Assembly: GCA_010093605.1 (NCBI GenBank)
Contig: MU004182.1
Coordinates: 2,403,195 to 2,467,194, forward strand
Length of the DNA: 64,000 bases
Source of the DNA: Lophium mytilinum
Lineage: Eukaryota; Ascomycota; Dothideomycetes; Mytilinidiales; Mytilinidiaceae
Direction of reading: 5' to 3'
The notes beneath the pieces are model-generated. The model was not told the origin of the DNA and ran no database searches. It worked only from the letters and a program-made list of their open reading frames with translations. The translations under genes and the position numbers were made by a program. Shown piece by piece: positions 12,146 through 24,797 of this stretch (positions are counted from its first letter, which is position 1; each line of letters opens with the position of its first letter).

Positions 12146-12610
12146 CTGGGTTTCTTCTCCTCTGTAGAAGTCACGCCACGAAAGATGACACTTGAAGCTT
12201 TGTTGGACCCTAGTAACTGCTGTAAGAAGAGAACTAAGTAGTACTTATACCCTACTAGTAGCAATTCTGCTCTGTCATCTGTCAGAAAAAGTCATCAGCC
12301 GCAGGAGGCTTAGCGTGAATAGAAAAGGAGAGAGGGGTAATGATGGCTTCCAGAGTGTATAAGTTTCGCTCGCATGGACACATCCACTGAGTACGAACGC
12401 AGTGACAACTACACGTGATATCTCGATTAGCCTGATCACACATCATCCATCACTTGCAGATGTCCCCAAGGCTCTTATGCCTAAGTAGGACAAATCTTAC
12501 TATGCTCAGCTTTTTATACATGCAACAGTCGGATTCTATTGGATCTGAAAACCCCTTTCTTGTCTATCATCAATTCCACAGCAGTCATTATCGTCAAATC
12601 AACACTACGT
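12146..12610. other. Convergent 3' region
   Basis: A 465-base interval between the stops of two convergent genes. It is more AT-rich than the flanking coding sequence and must contain both polyadenylation regions. No coding frame or repeat is supported. Confidence 0.5.
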
Positions 12611-14087
12611 CTACCTAGGCCGCTCATAAGCCGGCAACTCAGCACCATACCCATACGCATGCGGATTTGGCAGCTCCTGCGCCCCATACCCACCATTCCC
12701 TCCCATCTCCGCCGGCCCTCCTTCTGGGCGCCCACCTCCATACGCCTGTGGCGGAGGCGGAACCGCGTATCCCGGCTGCGGGCTCTGTTGCCCCATGAAC
12801 TGCGGCGCGCTGTGTCGATTGTGCTCAGCGTAGTGCTTGTCCTGCGCCATTACCGGCACCGGCTGAGGCGGACCCGGCGGTTGAGCGGCCGCAGCGGTCC
12901 TCTTGCGGTGGCGGAGGAAAAGAATGAGTGCGATGGCGGCGAGGAGTGCGAGCGCTATGGCTCCAATTGCGATGCCGGCCTTTGCGCCTGTCGAGAGACC
13001 GCCCGAGGAGGACGCGCTAGGCGTTGGCGTCCCGGTGCCTGTGGAAGTGGCTTGGGCGGCGGTTCCTGTGGCGGTTGTATCAGAAGATTGTGCTGATTTG
13101 TCCTGGGAAGACGCTTTGGGGGTTGTACCTGTCGCGGCTTTCGATGTTTTGGAGGACCCTGCCGATGTGATGCTGGGCGTGTTCGTCTCCTGAGCCGATG
13201 TGGGCGCCGCGCTGCTCTGGTCGGGAGGAGTGGTTGTTTGTGCTGCCTGTGAGGCAGATGAGGCCTCTGCCGCTGATTTCGATGCCTCCGCGGCCGATGA
13301 TGCCGAGGCGGCGAGAGCAGCCGACTCTGATGCGGACGAAGCTTGTGCAATGGCTGAATTTTCCGCGGCTTGAGAAGCTGATTGAGCGGCGGCTTCCGAC
13401 TGCGAAGCAGCCGAACGAGATGCCGCAGCAACCGCGGCGATTGATGCTGAAGAAGCGGAGGCTGCAGCGGCGGCCGATGAAGACGATGCGGCGGCCACGT
13501 CGGATGCTTTCTCAATCAGAAAACCACGCGAAGGAACCTCCCGTTCGGTATTATCGTAGGGAGCATCCTGAGAACTGACAGTGGGTTTCAGGCGGTAGAC
13601 AAACTTGCCGCCATTAGCGTCGATTTCGTCGTCAGATAGATCAACGGCATATGCCCAAGATCCACCGTTGCCAGAGTATACACTCGCTGTCGGAATCGCA
13701 TTAGCAAGAAGAGCGCATGACGATGATCCAGTTCGAGACACAAAGAGGGGAATGCTTACCAGCTAGACAGTGCGTATAGCTGGTGTCGGTGAAAGAAGTA
13801 AGCCATAAGGATATGTCGCCATTGCTATCAAGAAGCGGCTCTCCGTCGATTGTGGGCTGGTAGGTATCTAGAGCGAGGTCAACTACAAGGTTGGGTCAAT
13901 TTACAGGATAAAGTGACGTACCATTCACGAGCCAAACAAAATTGAAGACAGTGCCTTGTTCGATGGTGTTGTAACTATCGAAGTCGTCTACATCTGGGTA
14001 CGGTATGGAAAATCCGTACTGTGCTGCGGCGTTCCAGTAGCAGCCAATGGTCCATATCAGCAATAACCGAATGACTGAATGCGCCAT
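12611..14087 (-). CDS. Ser/Ala-rich single-pass membrane glycoprotein, possible cell-surface sensor
   Basis: A 454-aa protein from exons 14087-13922, 13882-13760 and 13686-12611. It has a signal peptide (about residues 1-22, hydrophobic LLLIWTIGCYW), a small ectodomain with two Cys, then a ~190-residue Ser/Ala/Thr/Gln-rich stalk, one transmembrane helix (GAKAGIAIGAIALALLAAIA) followed by RHRKR, and a Pro/Gly/Tyr-rich cytoplasmic tail ending in LPAYERPR. This plan resembles fungal Wsc/Mid2-type wall sensors, but no WSC domain is present, so the sensor role is inference. I chose the ATG at 14087 because it gives a clean signal peptide; an in-frame ATG at 14264 would add a poor leader. The first intron is only 39 bases by this model. 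Confidence 0.8.
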
Positions 14088-15205
14088 CGTTCCAAGGGAG
14101 GAGAAGACGCTTCGAAGAGCTTGAAAAGAGCAGAAAACTTGAAGGAGGCTGGAAAAACTGAACAGTGGAACGCGAGCTACCCATGAACCTGGGGAGATAA
14201 GGTGGACGATGCAGGTAACGCCACGAAAACGCCAAACTCGCTGCTGAACACCAAAATAGTGCAAGGCTGCTGCGAAGAAGCATTAGGCCGATGGTAAGTA
14301 GGCAGCTTTTGCTGAAATCCAAGTCTAGTGGTCGTAAAAAGCAGCCGTGGCGTCTACGTGTGCGGGGTTGGCACGACGTGGTAGGAAAAGAGGTGCATGA
14401 GGCATGCAGGCGGCATCTTGGGGGCCAAAGAGCGACAGTAATTGAGCTTGTTCTGGGCATGAGAGCCTCAGAACCCGGAGCTATCAGGCTCGGCACCAGC
14501 TTCCAGACCTTCAGCCTCGCCGGCCCGACCTGCTGGCATGGCCAAACGCAGCACAACCGGTCTAGGGGAGTAGAAGTTTGAGTCGAATCATTGGTGGAGA
14601 CCGGGGCTCTTCGGAATCACAATTGTTGTTTCCGTTCTGAGGCTGCGACTCCGATGCGAAGTGGTGCATTCATCACACTTTGCGGTTCCGAAACGGCGTC
14701 TGAGGCTCTTAACCAAAGCTCCATAGAGAAGATCTGGATAGAAGCTTGTTGCTTATGTAGAGAGATGCGTGAGGAAGAGGCGGGGGAACACCATGAGTTG
14801 GGCTTAGACGCTCGGACCAGGTGGTTTAGGCATCCAGGACCAAGACAAAATCGGACGCTTGCAAGATCACGTGACTATGACCACGCACTTCTTGGACTGG
14901 GTTTACATAGAGGGCTCCGCTGGGCCAAATTGGGCTGATATCATGACAAACGATCAATAGCATATTCCGCGCTCCAAGGTCACGTCGAACTTTATTTGCT
15001 TGTGAGACAGCGTCGCATCGACCAATTTAGCTCTTCCAAGGAACTCCAGCGGCCCTGATGCGCCGCATTGAGTTCTCCTATCTCGCTCTGTGGTAAATAA
15101 TACATAGTTCAATGGATATAATAACTGAAACTAAACGCAGTAATAAGTATATCACATAACCACACTATATTATATACAAGCTCCAAAAGTGCTAAAAGTA
15201 CCCAC
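14088..15205. other. Intergenic region with one CACGTG palindrome
   Basis: About 1.1 kb between the membrane-protein start and the vWA-gene stop. It must hold the promoter of the membrane-protein gene. The palindrome TCACGTGA lies at 14867-14874, a possible bHLH site, but about 780 bases from the nearest start. Reading frames in this stretch look random and I report none. Confidence 0.45.
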
Positions 15206-17818
15206 CTACTCAGAATAAGGCGGCAACTCCTCCATCTGCTCAAACTCAGACATCGTGATTTGGTAGCCCAGATGCCGTTTGAGCAGCTCGTGAGTAACGA
15301 AGCGCTCCGGAGTATTCCCCTGCGCATCGACAAACGACACGTGGTGGTTGACGTCGCTGATGCGTTGTAACTCGTTCGCATGCCGATGGTGATGGGGACA
15401 TCCATCGACCCCAATTAGGAAAATGGTGACGTGAGCCCAAGAAAGCCCGAGCAAGTCCAGTTCGAACTCGTCCATGTCTGTTGCCTCGCCATCTAGCAGG
15501 AGCAGCAACCTCAGCATGGGAGTCTCTGGGCCAGCCTGCCATCCGTAGATAGGGTGGTGGATGGCGGACGCGGAGTGCTTCTGGAAATGGAGCTCTTTGA
15601 CTTTCTGCCAGCCGGTCATGACGCGGGTTCCTCCGCCGAGCCTGACGTTTCTCCACATGTGATCCAGGTTCCGATGATTGATCGTGCCGATGTAACTAGC
15701 CTGGTTGGAAAAGGTTGTCAGATCGTAACCTCGGAACTCGTGGTCGTGGTTGGCCATCGCATCGGTGAAGCGACGAATGATGGCTTTGGCGACGTCTGGA
15801 TATCGAATTAGTACGCGACATAATGGGATCAAGATCGCAAGATTCACCTTTGTTCTTTGGCTGAGTCGAGGGAGTATAACCAGTGATCAGGTACTGATTG
15901 TAGACTGGCCGCACAGGGTCAAAGTCCATGGAGCCGGAGACGTCCAGGAGGATCATAGTGTCGTCGGTGGGCACTTCTGGCCGATCGTAGGCGACGAAAG
16001 GCGCGGGCATGACCTGTTTCGAGTAGCCGTCTGACGTATGCTGTAGATGACATGTGTCGTTGGCAGCAAAGTACTCCGGAGGTGGCTCTACCGCTGAAGC
16101 CATCCTGGCACGAGCCATGTTCATCTCCGAAATGAAGTCCGGCTTCATTCTCATCCCGACACTCCCTTCTCTGTGGTTCAAGACCCAATACAAGCGTTCC
16201 TCTGCAGTATCCTCGTATCCTCTCCAGGCGGGAGTGATTCCTCTCCATCCAGCTGAAGCTTCGATGCTGAACTTCAAGGGATTCGACGCGAGATTGGCCC
16301 AGGCTACTGGAATAGGCTCGAAGTATCCAGCACGGAGTAGGTGTAGATATTGGATAGGGTGTCGTACTCGAAGATCGCCTATCTTCTGCGTCATGCCGAC
16401 CTTTTCCTGGTAGCTGGTCACGAGTTGGCGCCACTGCTCGTCTGGCCATCTACCGTTCTCCTCGGCTAGGATCTCATTGCGCAACGCAACGCCCTGTGCA
16501 ACGGTCTTTCCAGCATTTGATGCTGCCTTCTCCTCGGATGTTTTGAGACCAACAGACTTCCTAAAGTTCGCCAGCTTGGATTTCTTTGGTTGCTTCTCTG
16601 TCCCGCCATCGCCAGGAGCAGCACTAACGCTCTGCCGTTTCTCTGAAGTTGGCTTCTCTGGTGGCAGCTTCTCAATCGGCCGCTTTTTGTCGCCAGACCC
16701 AGCAATTGCCACGTCAGACATTATTGTGCTTAGCCCGCTTTCATCCCAAATATCGATCTTTGGCTCCTTCGCATCGATCTTTCTTTGGGCTTCAGCGTTT
16801 AGTTTGTTGTTGAGATCAATGGTCTGGTGGATTGACTGTGCGTGATATTCTGGGCGGGGCCTCTGAATACCCCAGGCGGACTGGAACCTGCCGTAAGGTG
16901 ATATGACGGTGTACGTGTACGGATTACCACTAAACATGCCGTACATGCCCTGCGACATAGCGTTGTCATTGTAAGACTTCTCTCCTACTCAGACACGACA
17001 GAGTGCGTTAGCTAGCTGCGACGCCGAATCCGGCTTACGGAGATGCTGACCTGGATACATGACCGCTTGCGACCAAAATTCTTGGACTCTGTACCGGTTG
17101 TACTTCATTCTCTGATATTGGTGGATAGGACAGCTGCAGTATCCGTCAAACTCGTGTTCGGGCTCAATCTCGCTATTATAGATCTGATATTTGAATTGAA
17201 GATTCTGCAGCGCGTTTTGCATCACTTGCTGTGAGGGGTTAGATCAACACGAAAGTTATGAACCTCGAGCACGAGAGCATGATCAAGAGCAAGATTAGGG
17301 CGCACCTCATCTTTTGCGCGGATATGCGCAGCTTCAATGACTTTGTTGGTATGAGGTCGACGAAGCGCATTGCTTGCACTTGTCGTGGGCGGTGGATACG
17401 CCGGTGGCGCAAAGGCTGGCGCTTGACCATTACTGTTTCCAGTCCCTCCTGGTGCACCTTTGCTGTCACTAGAAGGCTGGGAGGCTTTGCTTGCCATTGC
17501 CGAGGGTGGAGGATACGCTGGTGGATCGTAGGCTGGTGGATGGCCATTACTACCATCAAGCCTCTTTTCTGACGTCTTGTCATCAGCCTTGCTATCATTC
17601 ATTTTTGTAGACATTGCATTGGCTGGCGCCCAACGCTGCGTCGTGAAAGAGGTGATGAAGTCAAGAGCTTCTAGCGAGTCGCCGAGTAGGTTCCTTAAGT
17701 GTTCAGCAGCTTCAGCATCAGAAAGTGTCTCGGTGTATGTAATGATTTGCTTGAGTGAGTCTTCGTCAAGAGGGAGGAGTTTGGACAATTCAGAAAGCGG
17801 CTGTTGCTGTGAAGTCAT
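15206..17818 (-). CDS. von Willebrand factor A domain protein with N-terminal CUE-like region
   Basis: An 805-aa protein from exons 17818-17306, 17228-17051, 16984-15848 and 15795-15206. The first ~60 residues (LSELSKLLPLDEDSLKQII then LLGDSLEALDFI) resemble the CUE-like, ASCC2-type ubiquitin-binding helices found at the start of many fungal proteins. Then come two Pro/Tyr-rich repeats (PPAYDPPAYPPP and FAPPAYPPP), a Cys-containing segment (DGYCSCPIHQYQ), a basic linker, and a C-terminal vWA domain whose MIDAS motif is seen in LLDVSGSMD with the later GGGTRVMTG. The tail ends in ELPPYSE. The PPxY-like motifs and the CUE region suggest a link to ubiquitin-dependent trafficking; this is inference. 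Substrate or partner unknown. Confidence 0.88.
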
Positions 17819-19001
17819 TATGTCATGAGCGAGTCTACGGTGGCGGCTCAGGAACGTAAGCGCGAACGCCGGCCAGAGGGCAATATATACGGAGTACAGA
17901 AGCCTCCGCCACAAAGCTGCGCAGCCGCTTGTGATCAAGCCGAGATTTCCGGAGTAGCGTAGGCGTGGTTAGAGTTGCGCTGAGTAGAGATGGACCTGGC
18001 TGGAGTTGTATGCGCTTGGAGAAGAGACCTCAATAACATCTAGTTTGGCGATCGCGGGGTCGGGCAGGCATGCTGACGTCGCGCCGAACACGCGTCGCGG
18101 CCCTTGCTCCCTTTGGCGTTTCCATGTGGAATCTGGTATCTGTCACCAGCTCAATTAGGCTAGCTAAGCTCTCATGAGAAGCTTCTAAGCCTCGGTGAGT
18201 TTGTCAAATACCGAGATACTTAATGGCTGGCCCTTTCATCTAGTCTATCTCTTACTTCTATCATCAGACGCCTTTCCTGAGTGTACTAGGTATGGAACGC
18301 AGCTCGTCATTATGTAGGCAGCGATAAAAACGCTCGAGAATGAAAAAGGAAGGAGGAAAAGAAAGAGGAGGCTGGTCATCAGTTTTAAATTTAAATTTCC
18401 GTATTTACCGTGCTTTGGACTAACTTGTTTTATAATGGACCAGCTCGGCCCATCGTGTCTGGGTTTTACCCCACAGCCTCATTCTTCCTCATACCTTTCT
18501 TGCCGATCCTCAATTCCATCGTCTCCTAGTTGTACGGGCTGGAGTTATTCCGTCTCATTCTTAGCATCTGGATTGTCCAACGATGGTGAATAAGTAAAGG
18601 CTGTAGACAATGTTTGAGACCATTCATGAGAGGGGGCCATCGGAAGTAAGAGGAAACCTCAGGATGAGGGGCTTAAAAAGAGTGGAATGTGCTCGGACCA
18701 CGCCCAGGAAACGCCAAGATCAAAGTTGAGCTTTCATAATTCCTGTCTGCTTACTACCTCTTTAGCTTCTTCAACCCTACTCTCACACTAGCAAACTCCA
18801 CTGCCCAAATCTGCATTCAAGTATCTTGCACGACTACCTCAGAACCGTCTTCCTCGCATCCAGTTCTAACGCGACATCTTCAACGAACTCTGAAGGGCTC
18901 CCTAGGTAAGACCTGTTCAGACACGTGACTGTCACATGAGGGCTGCGCTACACGTTTCTCATTTGCTTTGAAAGACTGTCTATTTCTAAGGTTCGTCTTT
19001 G
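17819..19001. other. Intergenic region upstream of the vWA gene
   Basis: This 1.18-kb gap contains the vWA promoter and the 3' end of the flavin monooxygenase gene. A short AT run (AAATTTAAATTT, about 18387-18398) and a CACGTG (18922-18927) are visible. No coding frame, RNA gene or repeat is supported. Confidence 0.45.
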
Positions 19002-20680
19002 TTATAGCCGTGCGCGCTCTACGTATGCATCGGCCTTTGAAGGTTGTTCGCCCTGTTTTACTGCCTTTGCCCCTTCGAGTTGCTTTTGAACAAGCGCAGC
19101 ACCCTCTTTCCAGTTATTGATCCGGTTCTGCATCGTATTTTCCGCAATCGCTAGCCACGCTGGGTCCCATTTCAGCAACCGTCTTCCTGGCACACCAGGC
19201 GCGGGCTCTCCAGCCAACTCTCGAAGAGCCTCGAAATACTCCGCAAAGTCTGGAGCCACCTTGAAGAAGGGTTGTCCATCCCCTCGCTTCCTGAGCCGGT
19301 CTGCCTCCCACTCTTTCTGGGCTTCCTTTGAGGGTAGTTGCGTACGCCCAGCCAGATACCGTGCTACGACAACGGCTTGCCATTCAAAGACCAGAAAGGT
19401 GAACCCTGCCGAGACCTACGTTCTATTAGCCTGAATATCCCGGAAATGGAACAGTTCGAACTCACTCCTCCCACAAAACTTAAAGTCGGGTCATTCTGCA
19501 TGAAGATGTGCTCGTATGTCCCCAGAATCCTGCGGTTCGCAATCTTCACCGATGGAAGGAAAGGCAAGCTGAAGTCGTAACCAGTGCCAAAGATGATGTG
19601 ATCCACGTTATCGACCTGGGTGCCATCTGAGAAATACACCGTTCGGCTGTTTGGTGACGTCGAAACATGCGATATGGTAGGCTTCAGTGCTATCTGAGGA
19701 TGCTCGAATGGAACCACGCCGTAGACACGATGTGGCTCTCGTATCGATGCGTACAGCGGAGTCTTTGCCACGCTCGCAACCTGCCTAGCGATATCCGTTG
19801 CGGATACTGAGGCTCCAATGGTGACGACGGTCTAGTTAGACTGGGATCAGTAAGTTCTTTTGTAAGAATCGCTCGATCTTACCTTGCCACGATACGCTTC
19901 CGGCCCACGGTAGATCTTGCTATGCTGTACTACACCAGGATGGTTTTCACTGAACTCCGTGAGTCCCTTCACCTCCGAGAATCTGGGGACACTATAATGC
20001 CCGCTCGCAACTACTAGCGCATCAAAAGTCTCTTGCCACCAGTAGTTGTGCTTCCCGCCTGGCAATGCTTTTCTCAGAGTCAATACCCATTCCTTCCCAA
20101 TCTTCTCCGCCTTTTCCACCGACGTGTTGTACTCCACTTGTTGGCGGTATCCATTCCGATCAATCAGGCTCTCGACCCAAGAACGGATGATCTCGCTTTT
20201 ATGAAATGCAGCGTCAGGATCAATCACTCCGTTTGCGTCTGGCTCCTGATTCTTCGGAAATTTCTCCTTCGAGAACGCCATTATTCGACCATCGATATTG
20301 CTGATCATCCCAGGATACACCGGAGTGTACGTGTAACGATATTCCCTTCCATTGACCTTCTCATTCTGCGTAGTAAGAGTCGGGAAGGTATCAGGCACCG
20401 GAATGGGCTGGTCGGCCGTTTGCTCAATGAGTGCTCGAAGTGACGGGATCCGGGGCTGGTTATTTTTGTCCTCGATCCTAGATTCGGGTGATTAGAATTG
20501 ACCCTGGAAGTTATTCAGAACCGTTGTTCTGGCCTGTTCTCACCATATTCCGCCAGCTTTCTCTCGTCGCTCGAACACGCGAATTACGTCGAATGTCTTC
20601 TCTTCGGTCAATGCGTCGATGGTGATTGCACCAGCCGGACCCGCGCCAATGACCGCTACTCTTTTTATATTCGAAGCCAT
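19002..20680 (-). CDS. Flavin-containing monooxygenase
   Basis: A 503-aa FAD/NADPH enzyme that should oxygenate a nucleophilic S or N centre, or act as a Baeyer-Villiger-type catalyst; the substrate is unknown. Exons 20680-20544, 20477-19883, 19831-19466 and 19415-19002 total 1512 bases. The FAD-binding GxGxxG is VIGAGPAG at residues 10-17, followed by the ERREKAGGIW block. An FMO-type signature HPGVVQHSKIY stands where FxGxxxHxxxY is usual, with His replacing the first Phe. The NADPH site is TIGASVSATD, where the usual middle Gly is Ser. The late GTGYD motif is present. The third intron is placed so that GGVSAGFTFLVFEWQA is read, as in the family. Its location beside a transporter and two dioxygenases suggests a shared pathway. 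Confidence 0.9.
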
Positions 20681-21370
20681 CTTTACTGCAATCTAACGTG
20701 AAAATACGAAAGTGAAGAAAGTTGATAGGCGCAAACCCAAGGTATAAGGTAAATCACGACCACGTTGTCAAGCGCCGCTCAAGCTATTCCCAAGAATCAA
20801 GAACGCCGGTACCGCTTCAAACTTTAGCAAGGCTGAAGCTAGCACTTCCGGCGGGAAAGCCGCAACCAGATTGAGGGTCTTAACTAAAAAGTAGTCCGTC
20901 CACTACGCGATTCAGACCGAAGTTAGCGAATATCAAGCATTACTGGGGTGCTATGGCGAATATTACTATGGGCCAGCGTTAGCGTCGAGAGTAAGCGATC
21001 TGCAGACGACTAGGCCCGTTACGACGAGCACGCCATGGTGCTATTCGGGCATGTCGCGAATGGAGCAGCTAACCAAGACCTCGGATTCTTGTTATCTCGG
21101 GACACTTTCCCGAAGGCTGCGAGTGGAGAAAAAATCTGTGAACTTCGTGGTGGGCCTGTCTCGCCCAAAGACGGGCCTTACGACTGCTTTTTGTTTTCCA
21201 CAGACTCAGCATAACAAGTGGCCGCAAACATGTTACATAGTTGCTCGAATTTGAGTAGCCATTCCTTACGTAGCTAACGACTCTACGAATGTAACTTCAA
21301 CGTGTCTTTTCTCCCTTTTCCTACAACTCACGGCCTCCCAATTATATGAGCGCTCAACAACGCCCCTCGT
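20681..21370. other. Intergenic region, monooxygenase promoter
   Basis: A 690-base gap between the monooxygenase start and the transporter stop, both on the minus strand. It must hold the monooxygenase promoter. I see no coding frame or repeat in it. Confidence 0.45.
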
Positions 21371-23868
21371 TTAGGCCTCCAGGACTCGGGACTTAACATC
21401 AACCTTCTTATCTGGCCCATGGACGTTCTCAAGACTGTCCTCAGCACTAACAGGCCCAGCCGTAACGGCAGTAGGGAAACTTTCAATTCCACGCTTCTGC
21501 TTGGAATGGAGAATATAGGCCAACGTGGAGGCGCAGATGATTTGCACAATCCAGAACCCGGCGGCGGTGAAGTTACCAGATCGGACGGCGGGCTGATCAA
21601 CAGTCTGGAAAACGGCGAGGGGACTGTGGAATCGTGATTAGTGAATGGGTACGACGAGTTTTGCAAAGCACTTACATTGTGGCAGCGAATACCTGCGACC
21701 AGACTTGAAGTCCGGCGCCTGCGAAAGCACGAGTCGCGGGATCTCCAGACAAGATCTCGTTGGTCCACGCCCAGAACATGCTAGTCGAGATTAGAGGGGT
21801 TCAACGACGTCAAGGAAGGACATACCAATTCGAGGCCTCTCCCCAACCGGTTTGGTAGTACAAGAACCATCGGAAAGCTTTGTTCTTAGGGAAGACGGGG
21901 GTGGTGGCAAGAAGGATGCAGACTATGAAATTGACGGTGGCTCCCAAGATGAGCATAGGCCATCGACGACCTTTGAAGATGGTGTCACCTAGGAAGGTCC
22001 GTTAGTAAATATTTTGGACTACAACGTGAACGCTTTTGACTTACTCGCCCAAGCCATCAGGGTCGTGACCGTTATGGTGACCGCGTAAAGAGGCGTCGTA
22101 TAGTTGTCTAGACTTTATCAGAAAAGCTCGTAAAAACCTCCGGCGAAGACATACTAATCTGCGGAACGGTATAAGACCCTTTCTTTATCTTATTCCAAGC
22201 TTTGAACCAGAAAGCCATCGACTGATTTGGCAGGTATCCGATGTTTTGAGAACTATAAATATTTAGTGCCAGATGAGAGCTATGGAACAGGAAATACACA
22301 CGCAGCGATCAACCATAGGATCCAGATTTCGGGAGTGGTGAACCATCGTTTGACCTATGTTGATGAGCTTCTGCACGGAGAGATAATGGGCTCTTTTCCA
22401 ATATACCTGAACAAGAGTGAACGCTCCTTGTCTGACGCGACCTTCTTTGGGCTGTCGATCTCTCGCCAATTCGATTTCCTGGGGGTTCATGAGCTGCGTA
22501 TAATCAAGAGGAGGGCTGTGGTCATACCGGTGCAGAGAACATGAAATTCGGCTTCAAACGCGAGGGTATGTCGGGGAGCAAGAAGAGTTGCGGGACGATG
22601 ACACCAAGGGATATAACACCGTCGATGATGAAGAGCTGCCAAATAATTAGCCTCAAGGATGTGGCTGTGTTGCAATCTCTAACTTACCCATTGCCAGCCA
22701 GCTAACCCATGAACACCGTTCAGTCCCTTATATGCTGCAGCTTGCAGGTACGCGCTGAACATGGGACCCGCTTGCGCTGCCATGTTGACAATAGCCAGTC
22801 GCTATTTGATAATCAGTATCGGATTTTTTTGGGTTCCTTCACAGAGACTTACTCGAGCTAGTTCTCCTTTTTGGTACCAAGATCCACAGAGAAACATGAC
22901 TATTCTAGAGTCAGCTCGGAGTTCTAGACTGCCAGAACTGGCTATACTAACTAGCTGAATAGTGGCCTCTGCAGGGATCTCATTAGTATCCAAAAACGGC
23001 AAGACTTAGGCTTGAGAACTTACGTTTCAAACACTGCAAGAAGCGCCCGCAAGACATACATCTGAGTTGGCGATCTCATTTGCGACTGGCCAAAGGTGCT
23101 GTGGCGAGGTCAGCCCTATTCAATGCAGTTCTTCACGATAAGTGGAAACTCACCATATCGTCCATCCAACCTCGAGAAACGGGATGAAGTATTTGGGATT
23201 TGTCCGAGTGAGTAGTAAGTTTGTTGGGACGAGGGCAAGAATCTAAGTAATGTTAGCAGCCAATAATTAGAACTCGTATCTGTGAGACTTACCGAAGCGA
23301 CGCTGTAAGAAGTCTGTATTTACAATTAGCTTCGATTCCTAACAGGGATTTGCGAACTTGCGTTTGCATAATTAAGTTGCTAGGAAGACAAGGTCAGCGA
23401 GATTCGACATTTTGTTTGAGAGACTAACATTTCCAAAAAGATTGAGGTCTTCTTTCATTCCAGAGACAAAAGCCGTGTTCAAGTTGGCTCTGCACCAGGT
23501 CAATGGTAGCTCCGCGAATCGATTCTCAGTGGGTATTACCTATCGAGGAACTTGATGAAAGTTCCCAGACATCCGAACGTTACCAGCGTGATATCGACCT
23601 AGAACCGCCTTTAGTAAGAGAAAGTCTAGACATTAGGTAGAAGACCGACTTTGAAAAGCAATCGACGCTCCTAGTAAAATTAGCATTTGTTCCAACGTCC
23701 ATTGCTCAGCGTATCTATTACCTCTGGACTTTTATCCCAAGTATCCCATAGATAGCTCCTCCAGGTTCTGATCTTCGCAGAGACATCGACTCCGTCTTCA
23801 ACTCCGATTGGTTTAACATGATCTATGTCCAGCCGAGGGACGTTCTCTGCCAATTGAGGAAGCGCCAT
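21371..23868 (-). CDS. MFS anion transporter, Dal5 / Soa1 / pantothenate (ACS) family
   Basis: A roughly 530-aa plasma-membrane proton symporter for an organic anion. I read 19 short exons, from [10 protein letters not shown] at 23868 to KSRVLEA and TAA at 21371-21373. Family landmarks across exon joins: [88 protein letters not shown] and [19 protein letters not shown]. These match the allantoate permease family, which also contains the yeast sulfonate transporter Soa1. Introns are about 45-75 bases. One donor is GC rather than GT (after QLNYAN: GCAAGT). The gene is divergent from a TauD-type dioxygenase gene 929 bases away, so joint control is likely. Exact substrate cannot be told from sequence; a few micro-exon borders may be off by a codon. 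Confidence 0.88.
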
Positions 23869-24797
23869 TTCAGATGTAGTCCGGAAAGAACTCAGAAGGA
23901 CTTTCGAAGTGAAGCCCTGGAACGAGACTCAGCTCATTATCAAATCGCAAGATTCCAACGCTAGCGATCAGCAAGAACATGTCCAAATGAGGTGCGAGGC
24001 TGTCTAACTCGTCCTGCTATAGGCTCCGTCAATGGTGTGTGGCGGTGACCAACGCGCTTGATTCAAGATGATCAGCTTTAACTATGGCGACACATGCCCT
24101 TGAGATGGCAGAATCCCCAAGAGTCCGAATCCCACGCTTTACGGGGCTTCGTCGGCGGACCTGTGTTTCTACCCGATTTCCTGCGAATCGGGTCATTATT
24201 TTCTTATCTTATCATTCTTGGTAGACGCCCGAGTCAAGCCTTTTGCCCTAATCTGCGACACCTGACGGCGTTGTATAAGAAGTGGAGTGCTAGTCGTATT
24301 TTAGGATGACAGATGCATAAGCGAATATCACGTTTATCACCCCTGCTGGCACGTATTTTGTGGAGAACGTCTCCCGATTGACGGTAGCGAAAACGAGCCA
24401 CGATGCGGGGGCAGGACGACCACTAGCAGGAAGCCGAAAGGCATTAACTACCTTACTAGCACCATGTATATTAATGGATACACTGGTTCCACGATCGGGA
24501 AAGGCGGTTAACTCCGATCTCGAGTCAGCAATAGAATCCACCAATCGCGGGGCCCATACGACAGCAGAGAACCTACGACTCTGGCTTGGCTTGCACTCAG
24601 CATATCGCTCAGTCTTCAGCCCACTCTTGAACGGAGTGGAGACTTGCGGAGATACCGCGAGTTGTAGAAAGTTGGCCTCCGATCTCGCAACGAGCAAAGA
24701 ATTTGTGGAAGGCCCTGCTCCGTGGCGGGCATATTCTCTTTGCTTGCAAGGCTTCTATTTGCGAACATCTCTTCCTCTGAGGTCTATAGCGACGACC
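23869..24797. promoter_or_regulatory. Divergent promoter, transporter / dioxygenase, with tandem GATA site
   Basis: The 929-base interval between the divergent starts of the transporter and first dioxygenase genes. At 24203-24214 the sequence CTTATCTTATCA reads on the other strand as two adjoining GATAA cores, the site type bound by AreA/NIT2 nitrogen regulators or iron GATA factors. It lies 335 bases from the transporter start. A long open frame across the right part is read-through from noncoding DNA into the dioxygenase exon. Confidence 0.5.
24203..24214 (-). promoter_or_regulatory. Tandem GATAA site (candidate GATA-factor binding)
   Basis: The minus strand reads TGATAAGATAAG, two GATAA cores spaced by one base. 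Tandem GATA sites in divergent promoters are typical of AreA-type control of permease genes in ascomycetes. That the site works here is inference. Confidence 0.4.

Noticed and set aside
14291-14938. Plus-strand frames upstream of the membrane-protein gene
   Set aside because: No motif, no splice partner, and composition like other intergenic DNA.
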